Below are positions 51,209 through 59,275 of a stretch of 64,000 nt of DNA, piece by piece. The notes under the pieces are model-generated. The model was not told the DNA's origin, made no database searches, and saw only the letters and a program-made list of their open reading frames with translations. Within the stretch, counting starts at the first letter, position 1. Each line of letters opens with the position of its first letter. The DNA is taken from assembly GCA_037969585.1 (NCBI GenBank), contig JBBKXR010000071.1, positions 1 through 64,000 on the forward strand, in the 5' to 3' direction. This DNA is from JBBKXR01 sp037969585 (GTDB lineage Bacteria; Verrucomicrobiota; Verrucomicrobiia; Verrucomicrobiales; DEV007). The translations under genes were made by a program, and so were the position numbers.

Positions 51209-52469
51209 ACACGATTCATCGCCCCGGCTGGTAATGGTCAGTCAGGTATTCCCTCCGGATCCGGCAGCGGTGGGGCAGTACCTGGACGAACTCGCGATCG
51301 CTTTCGCGGAGCGCGGCTGGGATGTGACGGTGCTCTCGTCGTCACGTGGCTACGACGATCCGAATCAACGGTTTGCTAAAAATGAAAAGCGCGATGGCCT
51401 GCGTATTCGACGTTTTGGTTTGTCGTCGTTCGGGAAGAAAGGGCTGTTGATGAGGCTGCTGGCGCAAGTGCTGTTTGTGATTCAGGCGACGACGTACGCG
51501 CTGTTTCGCTGTCCTTCGGGCACACGAGTTCTGATTTCCACGTCGCCGCCATTTTCAGGTGTGGCGGCATTGATTTTGAATCGCCTGCGAGGTTTTCCGT
51601 TTTCCTGGTGGGTGATGGATATCAATCCGGATCAGTCTATAGAGGCCGGTGTGATGAGCTCTGGCCATCCCTTCGTCAAATGTCTCGGGATATTGAATCG
51701 TTGGACACTAAAAAGAGCCGATGCGGTCCTGACACTCGACGATGACATGGCAGCTCGATTGAGGCAAAAAGGCTGCGACGACGACAGGTTGACGGTCCTG
51801 CCACTATGGACCAGCCACGGCCTTGGTGATCATGGCAAAGACGAGGCGATCGCAGGTGCGATCGTTGAGGAATTGGATTTAGGGGGCAAATTTGTGGTAA
51901 TCTACAGTGGTAATCACAGCCTGGTGCATCCGATGACAACCTTGTTGGAAGCGGCGAAATTGCTGCGTGACAAGGAGGGCATCGTGTTTATTTTTTCCGG
52001 CGGTGGAGCTGGGCGTGCGATGGTCGAGGAGTTTGTTTCCGAACACGATTTGTTGGCGTCTGGTAGAGTTCGGTTGCTGCCGTATCAGCCGGTCGAAAAG
52101 CTTGAGGCTCTGTTCCTTGCCGCCGATGTCCACATGGTGGCGATGGGTGAGGCGATGGTCGGTTGTGTGCATCCAAGTAAGACTTATTCGGCATTGGCGT
52201 GTGGACGACCGCCGATCTGGATCGGTCCGAAGCGTGCTGCACTGGCGCAATTGATCACTGCCAACGACGTCGGTTGGTGCTTCGAGCACGGCGAGGCGGA
52301 GGAGCTTGCAGAGCATCTGCTCGAACTGGTCACCAGGGGGAGCGACGATGCTGAGTTCGTGGAGAGGGGTGCGCGCGCCGCAGTTTTGGCTCAGGATAAA
52401 TTCTCTCGGAATCACTTGGTTCATCAGGCCTGCGATATTCTGGGCGGTATGGGGGTATCTAAGCAATGA
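51198..52469 (+). CDS. GT-B glycosyltransferase (WbuB/WcaI-like family 4)
   Basis: 423 residues from MKAEHDSSPRLVMVSQVFPP. The N-terminal VSQVFPPDPAAVGQYLDELA and GWDVTVLSSSRGYDD, with LISTSPPFSGVAALI, match the WcaI/WbuB branch of GT4, which often transfers fucose or N-acetylfucosamine in colanic acid and O-antigen synthesis. The donor domain has FVVIYSGNHSLVHPMTTLL, FIFSGGGAGRAMV and VHPSKTYSALACGRPP in place of a canonical E-x7-E, as usual for this branch. With gmd and fcl nearby it is a reasonable candidate user of GDP-L-fucose (inference). It is preceded by GAAGGAAAGG. Confidence 0.85.
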   Translation: MKAEHDSSPRLVMVSQVFPPDPAAVGQYLDELAIAFAERGWDVTVLSSSRGYDDPNQRFAKNEKRDGLRIRRFGLSSFGKKGLLMRLLAQVLFVIQATTYALFRCPSGTRVLISTSPPFSGVAALILNRLRGFPFSWWVMDINPDQSIEAGVMSSGHPFVKCLGILNRWTLKRADAVLTLDDDMAARLRQKGCDDDRLTVLPLWTSHGLGDHGKDEAIAGAIVEELDLGGKFVVIYSGNHSLVHPMTTLLEAAKLLRDKEGIVFIFSGGGAGRAMVEEFVSEHDLLASGRVRLLPYQPVEKLEALFLAADVHMVAMGEAMVGCVHPSKTYSALACGRPPIWIGPKRAALAQLITANDVGWCFEHGEAEELAEHLLELVTRGSDDAEFVERGARAAVLAQDKFSRNHLVHQACDILGGMGVSKQ

Positions 52470-53143
52470 ATCGACGACGCATCATGACTCTTGGAATCGG
52501 CGCAGCGATCGGATTGCTGGCGACGGAAGTGTTTCCACGCTGGGCGTGGGGCAGAACTCATCGGCGTGAGTCGTCGGCTTACCATGATAACGTCAATTTT
52601 GTCGGCAAGTGGGCGGACGATTCGGGTCTGAAAGTGAAGTCTTTGAAAGTCGAGGAACAACAGGTGGCGGGATTGGCTTATCATCAGGCGCAACGCTACT
52701 TTTTGACCGACGGGCCGGACCAGGGAATGGAACTCCTCTATCTGGAATATGACGAGGGTAGCCCGCACTATTTTGAGGACCTTTTTTATCACACGCCAGA
52801 GCGTTGCATGGCGGCGACGGGCAAAGTGGTCGATTTGAAATTTCGCCACGTGAATCTGGTCGACACAGATGTCGAAGTTCGCTGCGTGACCTTTCGAGAA
52901 ATGCAGTCGGGACGCCTACTCTATGTCTACAAAGCCATTTGGTTGCATCGCGAATTTCCGGTGCGCTTGGGCGCGGCGATGCATTTGCGTAAGTTTCAGG
53001 CCGCACTGGCATTCAAACCCAATCCGCCGGCGCGCATGCTGATGGCTGCTGTGTTCGGTGCCGAGAGTGAGGAAGCCGCGTGGAACCGGTTTCGTGGCCT
53101 TGGTTTGTCGAGGTTAACCGAGGTGTCAGAGGGGCAGCAGTGA
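52466..53143 (+). CDS. EpsI-like exosortase-associated protein (DUF3485 type)
   Basis: 225 residues. A short N-terminal membrane or signal helix (RRRIMTLGIGAAIGLLATEV) precedes a periplasmic domain with the EpsI pattern: Leu/Tyr-rich strands (MELLYLEYDEGSP), a cysteine at FYHTPERCMAATG, which matches the conserved H-x-P-x-x-C segment of EpsI, and VYKAIWLHREFP. EpsI-type proteins accompany or are fused to exosortases in exopolysaccharide loci; their activity is unproven. It overlaps the previous gene by four bases, and its stop TGA shares a base with the exosortase ATG. Confidence 0.75.
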   Translation: MNRRRIMTLGIGAAIGLLATEVFPRWAWGRTHRRESSAYHDNVNFVGKWADDSGLKVKSLKVEEQQVAGLAYHQAQRYFLTDGPDQGMELLYLEYDEGSPHYFEDLFYHTPERCMAATGKVVDLKFRHVNLVDTDVEVRCVTFREMQSGRLLYVYKAIWLHREFPVRLGAAMHLRKFQAALAFKPNPPARMLMAAVFGAESEEAAWNRFRGLGLSRLTEVSEGQQ

Positions 53144-54072
53144 TGACGACAAATATTTCAAGTAAGGCTGAGGGCCTTCGTCAGGAAGATCGCAGCGCAA
53201 CAATGCTGGCGCTGGTATTCCTTGCGGCGATCTGGCTGCAACTGTTCGCCGCGCTGATTCCGACTTGGAATGGCGGCACCTACTATTCTTATGGCTGGGT
53301 GGTGCCGTTGCTGACCGGGCTGGTATTCTACCGCCGCTGGCAGGTAGAGAGTCGGCGACTTGTCAGCTTGGCAGGTCGCTCGGCAGGTATGAGGCGACTG
53401 GTGATTGGTGGTATCGGATTGCTACTGTTTGTGGCGGCGATGCGAATTTTGGAACTGTCCGATCCGCGCTGGCGGATTCCGCTGCTGGGCCATGCCATGG
53501 CTGTGATGATTTACTCGGTCTGGCTGATGTCAGAGCTGTTGGGGCTGAAGAGTTCCAAGCATTTCATTTTCGTGGGATTATTGGCGGTGAGTGCCGTGCC
53601 CCTGCCCTCGAATATGGAGGTGCACTTGGTCGAAGGATTAACCGAGATGGTCATGGATTCAGCGTCGGTGGTGGTGGCTTTGATGGGCTATCCGGTGGAA
53701 ATTGACGGCTCGGTATTGATGATCGACGGGGCCGTTCTGGAAGTTGATGACACCTGCAGTGGCATTCGGTCCTTTCAAAGTATCTTTATGTATGCAGTGT
53801 TTTTTGGCGAGTTCTGGCGCTTGTCGCTGATCGGCCGGGTGACGTTACTACTGCTCGGTGGAGTGGTCGCCATCGTCACTAACATTGGTCGTGTGGTGGT
53901 GCTGACGCGAGTTTTTGTCGACAAAGGCCAAGGTGCTTTCGATGGAGCACATGATACCGTGGGCTACGTTAGTTTTGCAGCGGCGACCCTCGTTCTTTTG
54001 ATTGCTGGAAAATATCTCGACGCCCACGACAGGGATGAAACTAAGCCGGTGAAATTAAGCGAAAGCGATTGA
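53143..54072 (+). CDS. Exosortase/archaeosortase family transpeptidase
   Basis: 309 residues from MTTNISSKAEG, with about eight membrane helices. The catalytic triad of the family is intact: Cys205 in VDDTCSGIRSF, Arg250 in VTNIGRVVVL, His270 in DGAHDTVGY. Exosortases cut a C-terminal PEP-CTERM-type sorting signal in the inner membrane and are thought to attach proteins to extracellular polysaccharide; they are usually encoded within exopolysaccharide loci, as here. None of the complete proteins in this window ends in a PEP-CTERM-like signal, so the substrates must lie elsewhere. TGATG junction with the EpsI-like gene. Last gene of the plus-strand run, followed by a strong terminator. Confidence 0.92.
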   Translation: MTTNISSKAEGLRQEDRSATMLALVFLAAIWLQLFAALIPTWNGGTYYSYGWVVPLLTGLVFYRRWQVESRRLVSLAGRSAGMRRLVIGGIGLLLFVAAMRILELSDPRWRIPLLGHAMAVMIYSVWLMSELLGLKSSKHFIFVGLLAVSAVPLPSNMEVHLVEGLTEMVMDSASVVVALMGYPVEIDGSVLMIDGAVLEVDDTCSGIRSFQSIFMYAVFFGEFWRLSLIGRVTLLLLGGVVAIVTNIGRVVVLTRVFVDKGQGAFDGAHDTVGYVSFAAATLVLLIAGKYLDAHDRDETKPVKLSESD

Positions 54073-54113
54073 GGATTCCCAGCCACTATCTACGGCAATT
54101 TATTTCTGCATCG

Positions 54114-54140
54114 AAAAGCCCGTCTATATGACGGGCTTTT
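54114..54140. terminator. Bidirectional Rho-independent terminator between convergent operons
   Basis: AAAAGCCCGTC and GACGGGCTTTT make a perfect 11-pair stem with loop TATAT. A T run follows on the plus strand (TTTTTT, 54137-54142) and on the minus strand (TTTTC). It ends the exosortase operon and the ligase operon, which meet here. Confidence 0.93.
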
Positions 54141-54168
54141 TTGTGTCCAGAAGCCGCCAATGAATGCA

Positions 54169-55536
54169 TCAGGCACGTCTCCGACTGCTCCAAAGTATCG
54201 CCAAGTAGACAACAGCGACGATTTGGATGACGCCGATGCGCATCGGGAAATCGATCAGGGCATGCGTTGCGAGGAAGGATAGGGCGACCAGTGACACCGC
54301 GATCGAGAGTGTCAAAGGCCTGGTATTTCGGTCGGGCCGGTACAGCTGTCGGTAGAACGCGCCACCGACCAGTGCGAGCCATGGCAGGGCGCCGAGCCAT
54401 CCCCACTCGATCACGGTCTGTAGGTAGTCCTGGTGAGCGTGGATCCAGACACCGGAAATGCGACCGGAGTAGGGGGCAGAGTAGTAGGGGAAGAGGCGAT
54501 GAAAGGTGCCGGCTCCGAAGCCAAAGGGCCCTCCGCTTTCGATCATGTCGATGCAAACCTCGTAAGCGACGAGGCGTCCACCTGAACTACCACGATGTTC
54601 AAGTTCCCACTTCCAGTTGTCGATCGATCGAGTCGCGACCGGCATCAACACGGCGATGATAGCGGCGCCTGCGACGACGGCAATGATGATAGTCTTGCCG
54701 GTGATGGCGGACTTGGAAGTGGCGCGTGTGTAGTAGTGGCGAAACAGCCAGCCTGCAGAAATAATCGCCGGTAGGACGGTGACGTGACCGTATTTCGAGG
54801 TATTGAACAACAGGGCAGCGATGATCAGAACCAGCGCGATGCCCCACACGACTCGAGGCCATCGAGTTTTTGGAGTAGCCATGCCGCGAACGAAAAGCGC
54901 CAGTGCAGCTGGCCAACACAGGTTGAGAAATGCGGCTGCGTGGCCGTGATAGCGGAACGCTGCGAAGAAGGTTTTCTGGTGTTCGTGATATTGTTTGTTA
55001 ACCCAGAGCAACGAGGGGGCATCGACGAGTTTTTGCATGATGCCGATGATGGCAACGACGACGCCGCAGATGGCGATGACGGTTAGGAGTTGCCATCGGC
55101 GCGATTTATCGCGGAGCATTGCGGTAAGCACCAGCAGTGCAATCAGCAGGGCGACAATATGGCAGATCTCGGCGAGCGACGAAGCAGGGTCAGAGCTCGA
55201 TGGTAGCCAGGACACGTTCGCTTCGGCGGCGACCAGGGAGTTCAGTTCGACGTCGTAGTGGTGCGAAGGATTGCTGTAGGCGATGGCGGCCTGTAGCAAA
55301 ATCAGGCTGGTCAGGACGATCGGAACCACCATCGAACGCATTCGGCGGCCAAGCTTGCGGATGGAGAAAACGCCAAGCAACGAAGCGGCCAGGAGAATGA
55401 TGTCGAGAGTGGAACGAGTCGACGGTGTGGCGGCACCGAAAGCCAGAGTGCTGTAGACCAGCGCGCTGCCAAAGCCGATGATCGACAGGTTGCCCGCCGA
55501 TTTCTGTAGGAGGGCCGATGCGCTTCGATCGTCCAT
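54169..55536 (-). CDS. O-antigen ligase/polymerase family membrane protein (Wzy_C-type)
   Basis: 455 residues with about twelve hydrophobic segments. The large periplasmic loop contains GFGAGTFHRLFPYYSAPY and HAHQDYLQTVIEWGWLG, the consensus loop of the O-antigen ligase/Wzy_C family. In this family the His and nearby Arg act in transferring the polysaccharide from its lipid carrier to lipid A core or in polymerisation. With the polymerase-like protein at 44828, one may polymerise and the other ligate. It is the last gene of the minus-strand operon, 69 bases after wzc. Confidence 0.88.
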   Translation of the reverse strand: MDDRSASALLQKSAGNLSIIGFGSALVYSTLAFGAATPSTRSTLDIILLAASLLGVFSIRKLGRRMRSMVVPIVLTSLILLQAAIAYSNPSHHYDVELNSLVAAEANVSWLPSSSDPASSLAEICHIVALLIALLVLTAMLRDKSRRWQLLTVIAICGVVVAIIGIMQKLVDAPSLLWVNKQYHEHQKTFFAAFRYHGHAAAFLNLCWPAALALFVRGMATPKTRWPRVVWGIALVLIIAALLFNTSKYGHVTVLPAIISAGWLFRHYYTRATSKSAITGKTIIIAVVAGAAIIAVLMPVATRSIDNWKWELEHRGSSGGRLVAYEVCIDMIESGGPFGFGAGTFHRLFPYYSAPYSGRISGVWIHAHQDYLQTVIEWGWLGALPWLALVGGAFYRQLYRPDRNTRPLTLSIAVSLVALSFLATHALIDFPMRIGVIQIVAVVYLAILWSSRRRA

Positions 55537-55605
55537 GGTTTCCTTCAGCTTCGACGCGATTATCGGCGGCGCATGACTCGCCTGGCCGCCGCTTCCAAGA
55601 AGCGC

Positions 55606-57753
55606 CTAGCTCAGCAATTCGTGAGCGTCGGAGCGATGTTTGCTACCTCGGCGTGCAGTGCTTTGCGTGCGGCGACGTTCGCGGCTGGCGTCGCGGGTGT
55701 TTTGCCGGTAGTCGTTGTAAGCAGCGCTGCCGTGGTAGCCGTAGTAGTAGCCGTAGAGCAGCTTGTTCTTCGGCAGGGGCAAGGCGTTGGCGATGAGACC
55801 GGCGGGAAGGGTACGATTGAGGGCGAGCGTTTTCATCGTGCGCATCAGCGCTTTGCGTGGAGTTTTGCCGAGTCGGCAGGCGAGCAGTACGGATTGAGCT
55901 TCGCGGGCCAGAGGCAGTGTATCGCTGACTGGCAGGATCGGCGCTGAATCGATGATGATCCTGTCGAAATGTCGCTTCATTTCACGGATGAAATCGCCAA
56001 TGCCTTTGCCGCAAAGCAACTCGGCGGGATTGGGAATTCGGCTGCCTGCGGTGACCACTAGCAGATCGGGAGTGGCGGTGCGCTGCATGATCGATTCGAG
56101 ATCGGCCTTGCCGGTCAGGTAATCGGAAATTCCGGGGGCATCCGGATCGCAATCGAAGATGCGATGTTGCACTGGCTTGCGCAGGTCACAGTCAATGAGC
56201 AGAGTGCGTTCGCCCTGCTGGGCAAATGATACGGCGAGGTTCGCAGAAATGACGCTCTTGCCTTCACCTGGAAGCGAACTGGTGACGAGGAATGTGGCTC
56301 GGTCTTCACTTTTCCCGAGCATGCTTAGGGCGGCGCGGAGTGATCGTAGTGACTCGGAGTGGCAACTCTTTGAATCTTCAAGAACGAACAGTGGTCGATT
56401 CTCTGTTTCGCTGTCGACATCGACTTTCGGGATGACGCCGACGACGGGAAGGCGTGCGGTGGTTTCCAATTCGCTGACGGTGCGGATGCTGGTGTCGAAG
56501 ATGCCGATCAGAAAAATAAATCCAACTCCGATAGCGAGTCCGGCCATACCACCTTTGGCGAGCATTGTCGTGCGTACGGGGGCGATTCGACCGCTGGGAA
56601 GGTTAGGCGCTTGAATGATGCTGAACTGTTTGCCTTCGAATCCTTTGGAAAGATCTGCGGCGGAGATTTTGGTCATCAGTGAGACTTGCATCGCTTCTTG
56701 CTGGACGAGTTGCTTCTCGAGCAGATTAACCCGTGAGTGCAGAATTTTTTGCTGCATACCCAGCAAGCCTTCGCTACCGGCAGACACTGCCATTTGATCC
56801 GTCCAATAAGCTGCTTCGGGTTTGCTCGCAGCGAGGACATGGGCGAGCTCCTTGTCAAATTCTTCGCCCGAAAGGCGGATCAATTCCTGGGCTTCGATAA
56901 GGGGAGGCCACTTGTCGCGATAGCGGGTGCGCATCTGCACGATTTTGTCGTTAGTAGCGGTAATCAATCGGTCAAATTTGAGGCATTCGTTGTAGCGATC
57001 GAGAGCACTCTGCGACGCCATGATTGATTCCTCGATGTCTTCAGATTTTTCGAAAAGGAAATCCAAGGCATACTTCTCGCTGCCGGCGACCTGACCATCG
57101 ATGTAGTTTTCGTATTCGACGAGCAGTTGCTCGAGCACATCGCGGCAGACTTCGGGTGATGAATGAGTCGAGGTAAGATCGACGATCGTAGTATTCTCAC
57201 GCTGGTGAACGTTGATCCAACCGGGCATTACGGCGGCGAGCCATTGCGGAGTCGCGCCTCCCGAGCCGCTTTTCGATGCGCGATCCTGCCAGGGCAAGCG
57301 CCACTCGCGTTGCAGAGGAATGACGTCGCTGCGGTCCGCGAAGGTAGGGCTGGCCACGATGTTTTCGTAAAGGCCGGGCATTTTCAACTTCTCCAGCGTC
57401 GAGGCAAAATGAGAAGTGGCGTCGAGCTTGAGCTTTTCTGATTCGTCGATGTCGACGGCTTCGCGTTTAATACGTTTGAATTCAATCGAAGCCCAGGCTT
57501 GGTAAACGGGAGGAGAGACTGAGAATACATAGAGACCAAACAGGACGCCCATCACAGTTGTCAGGATGATGATCCAGACATGGCGGAGCGCCCAGTACAG
57601 GTAGTCGTTCAGCGATCGACCGAAGAAGGTCACAGGCTTCTGTTCGTAGCCAGCGTTGGTAATCGGCTCGGCCGAGTAGGCATCATGTTCCACAGGATGA
57701 GGTTCTTCGAACCTCTCTTCACGGGAATTTTCCGAATCGGGATAGTAGACCAT
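55606..57753 (-). CDS. wzc: Wzc-like polysaccharide co-polymerase with BY-kinase domain
   Basis: 715 residues. Chain-length domain between membrane helices near 60-80 and 403-420, with a coiled-coil-rich periplasmic middle. The cytoplasmic kinase has Walker A SSLPGEGKSVISANLA (492-507), Walker A' LLIDCDLRKP (518-527) and Walker B IIIDSAP (599-605). The tyrosine cluster LLYGYYYGYHGSAAYNDY (665-682) has seven tyrosines in 18 residues and is the expected autophosphorylation tail. Such proteins control polysaccharide length and export with Wza and Wzy. The ATG shares a base with the wza stop (TAATG). The fused kinase form is the Gram-negative arrangement. Confidence 0.94.
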   Translation of the reverse strand: MVYYPDSENSREERFEEPHPVEHDAYSAEPITNAGYEQKPVTFFGRSLNDYLYWALRHVWIIILTTVMGVLFGLYVFSVSPPVYQAWASIEFKRIKREAVDIDESEKLKLDATSHFASTLEKLKMPGLYENIVASPTFADRSDVIPLQREWRLPWQDRASKSGSGGATPQWLAAVMPGWINVHQRENTTIVDLTSTHSSPEVCRDVLEQLLVEYENYIDGQVAGSEKYALDFLFEKSEDIEESIMASQSALDRYNECLKFDRLITATNDKIVQMRTRYRDKWPPLIEAQELIRLSGEEFDKELAHVLAASKPEAAYWTDQMAVSAGSEGLLGMQQKILHSRVNLLEKQLVQQEAMQVSLMTKISAADLSKGFEGKQFSIIQAPNLPSGRIAPVRTTMLAKGGMAGLAIGVGFIFLIGIFDTSIRTVSELETTARLPVVGVIPKVDVDSETENRPLFVLEDSKSCHSESLRSLRAALSMLGKSEDRATFLVTSSLPGEGKSVISANLAVSFAQQGERTLLIDCDLRKPVQHRIFDCDPDAPGISDYLTGKADLESIMQRTATPDLLVVTAGSRIPNPAELLCGKGIGDFIREMKRHFDRIIIDSAPILPVSDTLPLAREAQSVLLACRLGKTPRKALMRTMKTLALNRTLPAGLIANALPLPKNKLLYGYYYGYHGSAAYNDYRQNTRDASRERRRTQSTARRGSKHRSDAHELLS

Positions 57754-58691
57754 TAGAATCGAGTTTCGGGGACGTAGATAGTGTCGCCGGGATATACTTG
57801 GAAAGGGTTGGCCTTGCCGTTGATGATGTCGCCGACGTCGACTGTGAAAGCTTTTTTGCCGCCATGGGGGTCGACGCGTCGGGTGATGGTGACTTTGGAT
57901 TTGCGCGCAAGCCGGGTGAAGTCGCCAGCCATTGCGATGGCGGTGACGAGGCTGGTAGGCTGACCGAGATCGACTTCGACTTTGCCCGGTCGGGTTACCT
58001 GGCCGATGACGATGACGTGGCCAACCGCTTTTCTGACTGGGGTTGCAATGATTGGGGCCACAACTTTCTCCTTCACGACAACGACGTCGCCGTTCTTGAG
58101 TTGGAAGGATTCGTTTGCTGCCAGATTGACTCTATGGGTGGTCAGGCCGGATTCGTCGGCGCGCTGGATTTCAATGCTGTCGCGGATAGCGTGTTCAGTG
58201 AATCCACCGCTCTCGGTGATCGCCTTGATCAACTCGATCGGCACCTCTTTGGGATAGGCGACCTGACCGGGTGTGCGCACACCTCCGAAGACGAGGACGT
58301 TGCCAGTGCTGACTTCTGTTTTAGTAATTGATATGGAAACGTTGGCATCGCGGATGTAGTCCGCTTCGAGGAGTTGCTCGATTTGGATACCGATGCCGGC
58401 GCTGTCCGAGCCGGCGACAGCGATACGTCCGATCAAAGGATAAAGAATGTCGCCGCTGGCATTCACCGAAAACACGCCGGAGATAGAGGGCTCGTCGTAG
58501 ACGTCGACTTTGACTATATCTCCAGGCGCAGCGGAGGGAAGTACGCCGGTGTGCACGGTCTTCGAAGCGATGGCGGCCTCGCTGTCTGTCACGTCAAGTT
58601 GTGCCTGACATGGCACGCAGATTCCTATCACGACGGCAACGGCGAGACTCCATCCGGTGAACGAAAACAGCTGTTTGGTGAGGAGATACAT
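57753..58691 (-). CDS. wza: Outer-membrane polysaccharide export protein (Wza-like)
   Basis: 312 residues from MYLLTKQLFSFTGWSLAVAV. A signal peptide ends near GICVPCQA, and Cys-Gln-Ala could even mark a lipidation site. The polysaccharide export domain (PGDIVKVDVYDEPSISGVFSV, GDILYPLIGRIAVAG) is followed by SLBB repeats (NVLVFGGVRTPGQVAYPKEV, VIVIGQVTRPGKVEV) and the closing VYPGDTIYVPETRF. Wza-type proteins form the outer-membrane channel for capsule or exopolysaccharide. Earlier in-frame starts would overlap the upstream gene by up to 47 bases. Coupled to wzc. Confidence 0.92.
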   Translation of the reverse strand: MYLLTKQLFSFTGWSLAVAVVIGICVPCQAQLDVTDSEAAIASKTVHTGVLPSAAPGDIVKVDVYDEPSISGVFSVNASGDILYPLIGRIAVAGSDSAGIGIQIEQLLEADYIRDANVSISITKTEVSTGNVLVFGGVRTPGQVAYPKEVPIELIKAITESGGFTEHAIRDSIEIQRADESGLTTHRVNLAANESFQLKNGDVVVVKEKVVAPIIATPVRKAVGHVIVIGQVTRPGKVEVDLGQPTSLVTAIAMAGDFTRLARKSKVTITRRVDPHGGKKAFTVDVGDIINGKANPFQVYPGDTIYVPETRF

Positions 58692-58704
58692 ACCGGGTAG
58701 TCGT

Positions 58705-59187
58705 TTAAGGCATGAACGCGGTGGCTTCTTCGCCATCGACGGTGTCGTCATTTACTAAGCCGAGCTCGACGAAGTCGTAGTCGGATGTGTCGGTGATCAC
58801 GGGAATAGCTAGAAAATGTTCGGGGGATTCTGGCGCGACTTTGATACCTACCGTTCGGATGCTGACCTCAGTTGAGAATGAGATCCTGAGTTGGTAGATG
58901 CCGGGAATCAAATTGGCGAAACCAAAACTGCCAAGAGAGGTCGTAGGCTGTTCGGCCAATTGCTTGCCCTGTTGGTCGAGAAGGCGAATCATGATACCGG
59001 TGCGGAGGACTTCACCTTGGTCGAGAATTGCGTCTTTGTTAGAATCGTTGAAAACGATGCCTTCGATCTTTCCTTTTTCATTACTGGCTTCGTCCGCAGC
59101 AAGAAGGATCGGGACATGACCGGTTATAAATAGCTGAAGGAGAGCAACTAACGCTACGGTCCTTCGTATGGTAAATATGGAAAACAT
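58705..59187 (-). CDS. Small secreted SdrD B-like domain protein
   Basis: 160 residues. A signal peptide covers about 1-31 (VALVALLQLFITGHVPILLAA). A single beta-sandwich domain follows: KIEGIVFNDSNKDAILDQGE and LLDQQGKQLAEQPTTSLGSFGFANLIPG, cut here as GSFGFANLIPGIYQLRIS. This is the Ca-binding SdrD B/Cna-B-type fold with the DSNKDAILD loop as likely Ca2+ site. Such domains are usually repeats in large adhesins; a one-domain protein inside a wza-wzc operon is uncommon. It may coat or bind the polysaccharide machinery (inference). Gaps: 88 bases from the barrel gene, 13 to wza. Confidence 0.75.
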   Translation of the reverse strand: MFSIFTIRRTVALVALLQLFITGHVPILLAADEASNEKGKIEGIVFNDSNKDAILDQGEVLRTGIMIRLLDQQGKQLAEQPTTSLGSFGFANLIPGIYQLRISFSTEVSIRTVGIKVAPESPEHFLAIPVITDTSDYDFVELGLVNDDTVDGEEATAFMP

Positions 59188-59275
59188 AATAACTCTTATT
59201 AATTACCACTATTTGCGTATAAATTCAACTTAAAATAACGATTTCAGCTATCCGCAGGGTGCTTCCAGCTTTGCT

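Noticed and set aside
55518..55947. Plus-strand frames opposite the end of wzc and the start of the ligase gene
   Set aside because: They cover the antisense of the tyrosine cluster and show Val/Ala/Arg-rich bias only.
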